From positions 1-14,045 of the forward strand of contig CAJUJU010000075.1 in the NCBI GenBank assembly GCA_910586835.1: a DNA stretch of 14,045 nucleotides, read 5' to 3'. Positions 1 through 6,258 of the stretch are shown piece after piece; within the stretch, counting starts at the first letter, position 1, and each line of letters opens with the position of its first letter. The stretch comes from an uncultured Acetatifactor sp. Its GTDB lineage: Bacteria; Bacillota; Clostridia; Lachnospirales; Lachnospiraceae. The notes under the pieces were generated by a model. That model did not search any database. It saw nothing but the letters and a program-made list of their open reading frames with translations, and was not told the origin of the DNA. The translations under genes were made by a program, and so were the position numbers.

Positions 1-35
1 CTACACTCTTTCCCTACACGACGCTCTTCCGATCT
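1..35 (+). other. Illumina TruSeq adapter (artefact)
   Basis: These bases match the 3' end of the Illumina TruSeq universal adapter, including the blocks ACACTCTTTCCCTACACGAC and GCTCTTCCGATCT, ending exactly in the ligation junction GATCT. This is library sequence left on the contig end, most simply from read-through of short inserts. Native sequence starts at about base 36. The 11-mer AAAACCGGAAT directly after the adapter recurs at 103-113, so the first hundred bases deserve caution. Confidence 0.98.
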
Positions 36-94
36 AAAACCGGAATCGGAATAGGAATAACCCGAAAAGCAGAATCGGAAGAGGAAAAGAAAAC

Positions 95-547
95 ATGAAC
101 ACAAAACCGGAATATCTCTACCATGGCAGCCAATACCTCTTTGACATTCTGAAACCACAGCAGGCCAGCGGCCAGTGCAGGCAGGAATCTCTGTGCGCCA
201 TCTACGCCGCCGAAACACCCGGAGAAGTCATCCCTTTCGCCCTGCCCATCCGCTGGTATCCGGATTCGCCGGAAGGAAAGCGAAGCTTTACCTGCAAAGA
301 CGGAAAAACCAAGCTGCTCTACGGCTCCCTGAACCCCGACGGCGTGGGCTATCTCTATCGGTTAAGGAGCGATACCTTTGAAAAAATCGACAGCTGGCAG
401 TGGATTTCCACCCTGGAATGTGTCCCCGTGGAAATCACGGAAATCAGCGTTCGGGATTATCTGCACACGATAGAATTTTCCCGGGAGGCAGCCGAAATTC
501 AGAAGCTGTTGTTTGGCTGGCATCCGGCTGCTTCCCCCTTCAGTTGA
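95..547 (+). CDS. Small uncharacterised protein with ART/PARP-like HG motif
   Basis: A 150-residue protein that starts at the ATG at 95, with GAGG about 10 bases upstream. I do not recognise a named family with certainty, though similar hypothetical proteins occur in Lachnospiraceae. The N-terminus reads YLYHGSQYLFDILKPQQASG (residues 7-26), which resembles the HG motif that starts the NAD pocket of PARP/ART-fold enzymes. AIYAAETPGEVIPFA (about residues 35-49) sits where such folds carry their tyrosine strand. A C-terminal glutamate (EITEIS, about residues 113-118) could complete an H-Y-E-like triad, but that is inference. No signal peptide or membrane segment is seen. The last 8 bp overlap the 3' end of the convergent gene, leaving no room for a terminator between them. 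The gene is probably real, given its coherent codon use, but the function is unknown. Confidence 0.7.
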   Translation: MNTKPEYLYHGSQYLFDILKPQQASGQCRQESLCAIYAAETPGEVIPFALPIRWYPDSPEGKRSFTCKDGKTKLLYGSLNPDGVGYLYRLRSDTFEKIDSWQWISTLECVPVEITEISVRDYLHTIEFSREAAEIQKLLFGWHPAASPFS

Positions 548-1538
548 CGGATTTCTGATTCTCCAAATATTTTTTCAGAAAGCTCAGAATCTCCATGGAA
601 CAGTCCACCACCCGGTTGTGGCTGTAGTGACGGTTGCAGGAAAAATAACCGAAATATCCCCATGGATCCTTCACCTGCGGCCCCCAGTCCCAGAGACCGT
701 TTTCCCCGGCCTGCTCCAGGAGCCAGGACACGGCATTCTCCAGATACCGGCCGGAACCGCGAAACTGGTTGATATAGTTAAACGTTTTGAACCATCTGCG
801 TGTCTGGCGATATACAAAATCCTCCGGCAGCTTCCCCGGCGTACAGGCCCAGAAATATCCCCGCTCGTTGGCCATCCCGCCCAGATGGCGAAGCATGGCC
901 TCCTCCAGCTCAGGGGGGACTCTGTCCCTGCGCTTCAGCAGAAGCTCACTCTGCATCGGCACCAGCTTCGCTTCCCGGGTGTAAAACACCTCATGCTGGG
1001 CTGCCAGGTCTTCCTCCTGGGAATATTCCCCGGAGGCGTAAGCTCTCTGCGCAATGTAAAGCCACCGATTATAAGTATCGTCGCTCTCTTCGCTGTACGG
1101 ACTGATCTCCTCCAGCAGCCTGCATACCAGCGCCGTCTGCCAGGGATTGGCCCGCTCGTTCTTCTCAAACACTCTTTCACCGGCGGTTCCTTCCAACAGG
1201 GAAAGCAAATATTCTCTTGCCATAAACAGAATATCCCTGTCTTCCAACGTCAGACCGATATACAGACACCTTTCTATCCCCACCTCCGAGGTGGGAATCC
1301 TGGCCTTCACCGAATAATCCTTGGAACGCAGCCGCCCCCAGCCGCCGTTATCCCCCTGTGTCTGATACATTTCTTCCACAATATCGCTGTGCAGAAAATC
1401 GCCGCGAAGCCGCGCAAGTCTTTCGTCCTCATAAGGTATATCCAGCAGAGAAAACAGGATTTTATACCTGACTGCCGGATACTCGCAAAAATCATATAAC
1501 GCCATGGCATGCTTTTTCAGTATTTCCCCGGTCAGCAA
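540..1538 (-). CDS. Alpha/alpha-toroid (prenyltransferase/squalene-cyclase-like) protein
   Basis: A 332-residue soluble protein without signal peptide. It resembles alpha/alpha-toroid proteins of the terpenoid cyclase/prenyltransferase fold. QTQGDNGGWG (about residues 59-68) and GENGLWDWG (278-286) look like two degenerate QW-type repeats at either end, and CNRHYSHNRVVDC (301-313) closes the barrel-like region. No DxDD cyclase motif is visible, so cyclase chemistry is not claimed. The chosen start is TTG at 1538, which overlaps the upstream MATE stop (1534-1532) and has GGGGGGAA about 8 bases upstream. This arrangement favours translational coupling. An ATG at 1505 is the alternative but has no clear ribosome site. 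It is the last gene of the RT-MATE-toroid series and overlaps the convergent gene at 540-547. The substrate is unknown. Confidence 0.75.
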   Translation of the reverse strand: MLTGEILKKHAMALYDFCEYPAVRYKILFSLLDIPYEDERLARLRGDFLHSDIVEEMYQTQGDNGGWGRLRSKDYSVKARIPTSEVGIERCLYIGLTLEDRDILFMAREYLLSLLEGTAGERVFEKNERANPWQTALVCRLLEEISPYSEESDDTYNRWLYIAQRAYASGEYSQEEDLAAQHEVFYTREAKLVPMQSELLLKRRDRVPPELEEAMLRHLGGMANERGYFWACTPGKLPEDFVYRQTRRWFKTFNYINQFRGSGRYLENAVSWLLEQAGENGLWDWGPQVKDPWGYFGYFSCNRHYSHNRVVDCSMEILSFLKKYLENQKSVN

Positions 1539-2884
1539 CGTTCGTTCCCCCCGATCCTCCTTACCAGCACCTTCTTTACATGGAAGTACGCCGGAATCAG
1601 GAAAATGTCCGCAAAAACCCAGGCGATGGGACTGCCCAGACAGGAGCCGATAAAGCCGATGTTCGGCACCAGAAGAAAGCCTGCCAGCGCCCTGGCAGCC
1701 ATCTCAAATACCCCCGCCAGAATGGCGAAGGTGGGAAATCCAACGCCCTGGATCAGGAACCGAATGATATTCACCAGCGCCAGCGGAAAATAGAAGGACG
1801 TGGAAATAATCAGGAACAGCCTGACATTGCCGATAATGGCCTTCTCCGAGGCGTCCAGAAACAGTGTGGCCAGCGCGCTCCCCCCGAAAATACTGATGCC
1901 AAGAGCGATCACGGAATAACCGGCCCCCAGCAGGACACAGGACTTCAGGCCCTGGCCGATCCGCTCCAGCTTTCCCGCGCCGATGTTCTGCCCTCCATAG
2001 GTAGCCATGGTGGAACCCATGGCGTCAAAGGGACAGGCCAGAAATCCTCCGATCCGGCCTGCGGCAGTCACCGCCGCCACCGCGTCCGAGCCAAGGGTAT
2101 TCGTAGCGCTCTGCAGAATCACGCTGCCGATGGCAGTGATGGAATACTGCAGCCCCATGGGAATTCCCATGCCGCAGAGCATCCCCATCAGATGCCTGTT
2201 GGGCGCCCACTCCTCCCGCCGGATTCTCAGCATCTCAAACTTCCGAATCATATACAGCAGGCAGCACACCCCCGAAACTCCCTGGGAAATCACCGTGGCC
2301 CACGCCGCCCCCTGCACTCCCCAGTGCAGACTGATGATAAAAAACAGATCCAGCCCGATGTTGAGAAAGGACGACAGTACCAGAAAAATCACAGGTGTCC
2401 TGCTGTCTCCCATCGCACGGATGACACCGGAGGTCATATTGTACAAAAAAGTCACCGGAATGCCCAGAAAGATCACCCAGATATAGGAATACGCCCCATC
2501 CAGTATATTTTCCGGGGTCTGCATGGCCACCAGGATCGGGCGGCACAGCAGTGTAGTAAGCACCGTCATGACCACGGCAAAAGCCGCCGTCAGCCAGACA
2601 CAGTTTGCCACCACCCTGCGCAGGCCGGACTGATCCCCTGCCCCGAACTTATGGGAAACCGGAATGGAAAACCCTCCGCAGATTCCCATGCAGAATCCGA
2701 TAATCAGAAAATTCACGGAGCCGGTGGATCCCACCGCCGCCAGGTTATCCGTTCCCAGAAACCTTCCCACGATCACCGTATCCACCAGACTGTAAAACTG
2801 CTGAAACAGAAAACCAAACAGAAGCGGAACGGAAAAGCCCAGAATCAGCTTCATGGGCGAACCTTTTGTCATATCTCTTGTCAT
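1532..2884 (-). CDS. MATE family efflux transporter
   Basis: A 450-residue polytopic membrane protein of the multidrug and toxin extrusion (MATE/NorM-DinF) family, which exports organic compounds using Na+ or H+ gradients. The N-terminal half has the typical VPLLFGFLFQQFYSLVDTVI segment followed by VGRFLGTDNLAAVG. Further hydrophobic helices cover nearly the whole length, consistent with 12 segments, and the family loop AMGDSRTP follows in the middle. The second half carries VAAVTAAGRIGGF and YGGQNIGAG, both expected in this family. The reading frame is open to a TTG at 2956, but the ATG at 2884 has GGAG 5-6 bases upstream and gives the usual length, so I chose it. A promoter at 3029-3057 gives a leader of about 137 bases. 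The stop overlaps the start of the toroid gene. The substrate cannot be predicted. Confidence 0.95.
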   Translation of the reverse strand: MTRDMTKGSPMKLILGFSVPLLFGFLFQQFYSLVDTVIVGRFLGTDNLAAVGSTGSVNFLIIGFCMGICGGFSIPVSHKFGAGDQSGLRRVVANCVWLTAAFAVVMTVLTTLLCRPILVAMQTPENILDGAYSYIWVIFLGIPVTFLYNMTSGVIRAMGDSRTPVIFLVLSSFLNIGLDLFFIISLHWGVQGAAWATVISQGVSGVCCLLYMIRKFEMLRIRREEWAPNRHLMGMLCGMGIPMGLQYSITAIGSVILQSATNTLGSDAVAAVTAAGRIGGFLACPFDAMGSTMATYGGQNIGAGKLERIGQGLKSCVLLGAGYSVIALGISIFGGSALATLFLDASEKAIIGNVRLFLIISTSFYFPLALVNIIRFLIQGVGFPTFAILAGVFEMAARALAGFLLVPNIGFIGSCLGSPIAWVFADIFLIPAYFHVKKVLVRRIGGNERC

Positions 2885-3082
2885 TGCTCTCCAGCTGCGC
2901 GTTGCGACACGCACATTTTTATGGCTGAACACGCTTTTTTGACTCAGCCAGGCCAACCTCCCTGTTTCCGCACTGCAGAATCACACAACTTGCGCAAAGC
3001 AGAAGACTCCGAAGAAGACCAGTCAAAAAGTATAGGCATTTTGCAGCCAAAGTGCAATGTATTATCTTGTCCTAAATGAATT
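2885..3082 (-). promoter_or_regulatory. MATE gene leader and intergenic region
   Basis: There is no gene in this 198-base gap between the RT stop and the MATE start. It holds the predicted MATE promoter (3029-3057) and a leader of about 137 bases. The leader contains the 8-base palindrome TTGCGCAA (2990-2997), a possible regulator site shortly after the predicted start of transcription. No intrinsic terminator separates the RT gene from the MATE gene, so read-through is possible. Confidence 0.5.
3029..3057 (-). promoter_or_regulatory. Predicted sigma-A promoter of MATE gene
   Basis: On the minus strand, -35 TTGCAC (3057-3052), a 17-base spacer and -10 TATACT (3034-3029) predict a start near 3021. 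The -10 matches 5 of 6 consensus bases, the -35 only 3 of 6. The inverted repeat TTGCA-N7-TGCAA (3041-3057) overlaps the -35 and spacer and could be an operator. The 12-mer AGGACAAGATAA (3073-3062) lies four bases upstream of the -35. Confidence 0.5.
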
Positions 3083-4303
3083 TTATCCATGACGCCGGTA
3101 AAATTCATGCACCAGGCTCCGGTATCCCCAGTCCTTAAGCTGCTCATAGCGGATGCGGTAATTCCCCTTGTAATGCCGCCCCGTCACCGCGTAGCGGATG
3201 TACTCCTGCAGATAAGCGTCTATTTCCCTCAGCCCGTCGTCCAGAGTGAGGTTGGGAAAGAACCAGCGGCTCCAGGTAAAGGCGCTCTCCTCCAGGCCTT
3301 CCGCCTCCGGGTCCCGCCTGCCGTAAAACTTCTGATTCATGGCCCGGATCAGCCCTATGGCCGCCTTTTCGCCGGACAATCCTTTTTTCCGCTGCCAGCG
3401 CCGCAGGGCCTCCGCCTTCCGCCTGATCTTTGCCTTTGTCTTTTTCACCGTCATGTCAGACAAGTCAATCTGACCCCTCCGATAACAGAACCCCAGAAAT
3501 TCCCAGGCTTCACCGGGGCCGGAGACATGCACCTTCTCCGGGTTGACCGTAAGCGCAAGCTCCGTCAGCATCTCATACAGCAGCGTCTGATATTCCTTCA
3601 GCCCACACTCCGTCTCCGCAAAGATCAGAATGTCATCGGAATAGCGGAAATACAACACCCCCCTGCTCTGAAAAAAAGAATCCACCTCCTGCAGGTACAC
3701 ATTGGCAAAAAAAGGGGAAACCGGAGTTCCCGCCATGGCTCCGTGGCGGTCATCCACAAGCTTCCCATTCTCCCAGACCTGTTTTCGGCACAGAATCCGT
3801 TCAAACATTCCATACAATGCCACGTCCCTCTCCCGGACGAAGGCCAGCTTTTCCATCAGCTTCTCCACACAAATCGAGTTAAAATAATCGCTGATATCCA
3901 CCTTCAGACAGTACATCTCTTCCAGCCCCGGCACACCTCTGATGCGCCTGATGGCATCCCTCACCCCAAACTCCCGGCGAAAGGCATAACAGTTGTCACA
4001 AAAACAATCGTCAAAGGCAAACAGTTGAAAGGCAATAAATTTCAGGAAAATTCCCTCATCCCCGGCAAAGGAATAGACAATTCGTTTCTTCTTCGTCCCC
4101 TGTTTGTTGATCACGCGCTTTTCGGGATACCGGGCAGGAAATTCTCCCGCCGTCCAGCTGCGGCACAGCGGCAGATAACCGCCCCGCTCAATAAAGCTGC
4201 ACAGCTCTCTTTCCTGTCTGGCGTCCAGGTGCTGCCGCTCTCTCTTATACTCCAAAAACTCCCGCCAGCTTTCCCCGCTCGCGGCTTTTTCCAGAATCGT
4301 CAT
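3083..4303 (-). CDS. Standalone reverse transcriptase, lineage unassigned
   Basis: A 406-residue RNA-directed DNA polymerase. The motifs are in order: KKKRIVYSF (71-79, RT1), KVDISDYFNSI (134-144, motif A, Asp136), GTPVSPFFANVYL (192-204, motif B), FRYSDDILIF (219-228, motif C, Asp223/Asp224), NPEK (254-257, motif D) and WEFLGF (267-272, motif E). Catalytic residues are intact. A basic stretch, KKTKAKIRRKAEALRRW (287-303), and a C-terminal region with WSRWFFPNL (344-352), YIRYAVTG (368-375) and GYRSLVHEFYRR (393-404) follow. There is no HNH endonuclease, maturase X domain or integrase, and no retron VTG signature. Motif B lacks the QG of group II introns and the GN of diversity-generating RTs. 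Similar proteins occur in Clostridia, but I cannot name the clade. AAGGGG about 8 bases before the ATG is a good ribosome site. The MATE gene follows 198 bases downstream on the same strand. The role is unknown; defence and a domesticated element are both possible. Confidence 0.92.
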   Translation of the reverse strand: MTILEKAASGESWREFLEYKRERQHLDARQERELCSFIERGGYLPLCRSWTAGEFPARYPEKRVINKQGTKKKRIVYSFAGDEGIFLKFIAFQLFAFDDCFCDNCYAFRREFGVRDAIRRIRGVPGLEEMYCLKVDISDYFNSICVEKLMEKLAFVRERDVALYGMFERILCRKQVWENGKLVDDRHGAMAGTPVSPFFANVYLQEVDSFFQSRGVLYFRYSDDILIFAETECGLKEYQTLLYEMLTELALTVNPEKVHVSGPGEAWEFLGFCYRRGQIDLSDMTVKKTKAKIRRKAEALRRWQRKKGLSGEKAAIGLIRAMNQKFYGRRDPEAEGLEESAFTWSRWFFPNLTLDDGLREIDAYLQEYIRYAVTGRHYKGNYRIRYEQLKDWGYRSLVHEFYRRHG

Positions 4304-4323
4304 CTCAAAACCCCTTGCCTCAA

Positions 4324-4374
4324 CTAAAAAAAGAAAGAGAAACTGCTTTGAAGCAATTAAGCAGTGCTAATTGC
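4324..4374 (-). terminator. Mutually exclusive hairpins before T-rich tract (terminator-like)
   Basis: On the minus strand, two 7-bp hairpins share bases and cannot form together. Hairpin 1 pairs GCAATTA (4374-4368) with TAATTGC (4359-4353). Hairpin 2 pairs ACTGCTT (4365-4359) with AAGCAGT (4348-4342) and is followed by TTCTCTTTCTTTTTTTAG (4341-4324). Hairpin 2 plus the T-rich tract resembles a weak intrinsic terminator that could end sugar-operon transcripts just before the RT gene. Hairpin 1 would act as an antiterminator. The stems are short and the tract is interrupted by C residues, so strength is doubtful. Confidence 0.4.
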
Positions 4375-4691
4375 CACCGGACTGAACACATCCCCATTGC
4401 CCGCAAAATGCCAGATGGTGACGGAATATGCTTCATCCCCCACGAGCGCGGTAAAACCGCATTTCTCTTTCTTTTCCGCATAATGATATTTTGTGCCAGG
4501 TTACCGCACGTTGTCCTTCAGCCGCCTGGAAATATAAGAGTTCCGACACACCAAACTGCTGTGCCTGATTCAAAAGGAGCAGCGACCTGCCGCCTCTGCT
4601 CCTTATATTTCTGTTCTTCCAGCTCTTTCCGGGAGAACACTGTCCCCGGGTGGAAGTGTGTAAAGAAGAAGTCCTTCTCACCCTCAGCAGA
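4357..4691 (-). pseudogene. Decayed coding remnant between isomerase and RT genes
   Basis: No intact gene fills this gap, but two stretches read like real protein in different minus-strand frames. The first (about 4691 to 4511) includes EKDFFFTHFHPGTVFSRKE and ends in GTLIFPGG then a stop. One frame over, after an in-frame TAA, it continues as PGTKYHYAEKKEKCGFTALV, GDEAYSVTIWHFAGNGDVFS and PVAISTA, then TAA at 4359-4357. Codon choice in both stretches resembles that of the neighbours. One frameshift and one stop would disrupt a single former gene of roughly 110 residues, or the end of a longer one. I do not recognise the family. Sequencing error is a less likely cause, since two lesions are needed. 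Alternatively the region is a noncoding RNA partner of the RT. Confidence 0.35.
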
Positions 4692-6168
4692 ACGGATTCT
4701 CCGTGGGGTAAGGAAGAGACTTGGGCTGGTTGTAGTTCAGATCCTCCACGGGAACACCGATGTACTTGAATACCTCGTACAAAGCCTTCCCGAAGTGGCC
4801 AAATGCTACTGCGCCGTGGTGAGGATAATTCTTCTCGATCAGCACATGACGGTAGAAGCGTCCCATCTCGGGAATCGCAAACACACCGATGGAGCCGAAG
4901 GACTTGGAAGGCACATTCAGCACCTCGCCCTGAGCGATGTAAGCGCGAAGCTTGCAGTCAGCAGTGGACTGCAGACGGTAGAAGGTGATATCGCCGGGTG
5001 CGATGTCTCCCTCCAGGGTTCCGTTTGTCACCTCGATGGGCAGATTTCTCGCCATGATCTTCTGATACTTCATCTCACAGAAGGCCAGCTTCTTGGAGCA
5101 GGTATTTCCGCAGTGGAAGCCCATGAAGGTATCCTTGTGCGTGTAATCGAACTTGCCCTCGATAGACTCCTTGAACATATCCGCAGGCACGGAGTTGTTG
5201 ATATCCAGCAGAGTAACGGCATCCTGGCTCACGCAGGTACCGATGAACTCGCTCAGACAGCCGTAAATGTCAACCTCGCAGGACACGGGAATTCCCATGC
5301 CGGTGAGACGGCTGTTCACATAACAGGGAACGAAGCCAAACTGGGTCTGGAATGCGGGCCAGCACTTGCCGGCAATGGCAACATACTTGCGGTAGCCTCT
5401 GTGTGCCTCCACCCAATCCAGCAGAGTCAGCTCATACTGAGCCAGCTTCTCAAGCACCTCGGGCTTCTTGTTGCCTGCACCCAGCTCCTCTGCCATCTCG
5501 GCAACCTTGGCAGGAATCCTCTCGTCTCCGGCATGCTTGTTGAATGCCTCGAACAGATCCAACTCGGAGTTCTCCTCGATCTCAACGCCCAGGTTGTAAA
5601 GCTGCTTGATGGGAGCGTTGCACGCCAGGAAGTTCAGAGGTCTGGGGCCGAAGGAAATGATCTTCAGATCATTCAGTCCCACGATAGCCCTTGCCATGGG
5701 AACGAACTCGTTGATCATGTCCGCACACTCCTCCGCAGTACCCACCGGATACTCGGGTATGTACGCCTTGATATTGCGCAGCTTCAGGTTATAGCTTGCG
5801 TTCAGCATGCCGCAGTACGCGTCTCCGCGGCCGTCCATCAGATCTGCCTGGCTCTCCTCGGCAGCGGCGATGAACATGGAAGGACCGTCAAAATGCTTTG
5901 CAAGCAGGGTCTCGGAAATTTCGGGGCCGAAGTTTCCAAGATATACGCACAGCGCGTTGCAGCCTGCCTTCTTAATGTCCTCAAGAGCCTGCACCATATG
6001 AATCTCGCTCTCAACGATGCAGACAGGGCACTCATAGATGTCGGCAGCACCATACTTATCCGTATAAGCCTTCACCAGAGCCTTTCTCCTGTTGACAGAC
6101 AGGCTCTCGGGGAAGCAGTCACGGCTGACGGCTACAATGCCGACTTTCACCTGGGGTAAATTGTTCAT
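4684..6168 (-). CDS. L-fucose/L-arabinose isomerase family protein
   Basis: A 494-residue cytoplasmic aldose-ketose isomerase of the L-fucose/L-arabinose isomerase superfamily, metal dependent (usually Mn2+). The N-terminal region has the Rossmann-like start VKVGIVAVSRDCFPESL, and NALCVYLGNFGPE (71-83) is a family sugar-site segment. Candidate metal and catalytic residues are Glu298 (SCEVDIYG), Asp322 (LLDINN), His352 (GFHCGN) and His450/His451 (NYPHHGAVAFGHFG), matching the Glu-Asp-His pattern of fucose isomerases. Length is close to bacterial arabinose isomerase (about 500) and shorter than E. coli FucI (about 590). The ATG at 6168 has AGGAGG eight bases upstream. It is the third gene of the kinase-DUF4867-isomerase operon. 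Substrate is not settled: L-arabinose fits the nearby GH127 gene, while L-fucose, D-arabinose or another pentose is equally allowed by sequence. Confidence 0.88.
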   Translation of the reverse strand: MNNLPQVKVGIVAVSRDCFPESLSVNRRKALVKAYTDKYGAADIYECPVCIVESEIHMVQALEDIKKAGCNALCVYLGNFGPEISETLLAKHFDGPSMFIAAAEESQADLMDGRGDAYCGMLNASYNLKLRNIKAYIPEYPVGTAEECADMINEFVPMARAIVGLNDLKIISFGPRPLNFLACNAPIKQLYNLGVEIEENSELDLFEAFNKHAGDERIPAKVAEMAEELGAGNKKPEVLEKLAQYELTLLDWVEAHRGYRKYVAIAGKCWPAFQTQFGFVPCYVNSRLTGMGIPVSCEVDIYGCLSEFIGTCVSQDAVTLLDINNSVPADMFKESIEGKFDYTHKDTFMGFHCGNTCSKKLAFCEMKYQKIMARNLPIEVTNGTLEGDIAPGDITFYRLQSTADCKLRAYIAQGEVLNVPSKSFGSIGVFAIPEMGRFYRHVLIEKNYPHHGAVAFGHFGKALYEVFKYIGVPVEDLNYNQPKSLPYPTENPFC

Positions 6169-6204
6169 GTCTCAATCCTCCTATACTTTTCCATTTTCAT
6201 TAAG

Positions 6205-6219
6205 GTGTGCTCTGCACGC
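6205..6219 (-). promoter_or_regulatory. Inverted repeat with the same arms as the kinase operator candidate
   Basis: On the minus strand this reads GCGTGC-AGA-GCACAC, inside the 90-base gap between the DUF4867 and isomerase genes. Both 6-base arms, including the one non-pairing position, are identical to those of the palindrome after the kinase promoter (8495-8510), where the spacer is 4 rather than 3 bases. It could be a second operator for an internal promoter or simply an intercistronic RNA hairpin. An AT-rich TATTATAAA lies just upstream, but no good -35 accompanies it. Confidence 0.35.
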
Positions 6220-6258
6220 CATAATTTCTTTTTTTATAATACCTGTTCCTGCACCCGG

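Noticed and set aside
3083..4303. Diversity-generating retroelement
   Set aside because: Motif B lacks the GN signature and no template/variable repeat pair was noticed in the window.
4304..4683. Retron msr-msd RNA upstream of the RT
   Set aside because: No long self-complementary msd-like stem or flanking a1/a2 inverted repeats were seen, and the RT lacks the retron VTG signature; kept only as an alternative to the coding remnant.
4315..6159. Long plus-strand open frame opposite the isomerase gene (also similar long frames opposite the toroid, MATE, RT, DUF4867, GH127 and DUF3298-type genes)
   Set aside because: These are antisense shadows: low-complexity compositions rich in His, Arg and Pro, no family motifs, and each lies over a gene with clear motifs.
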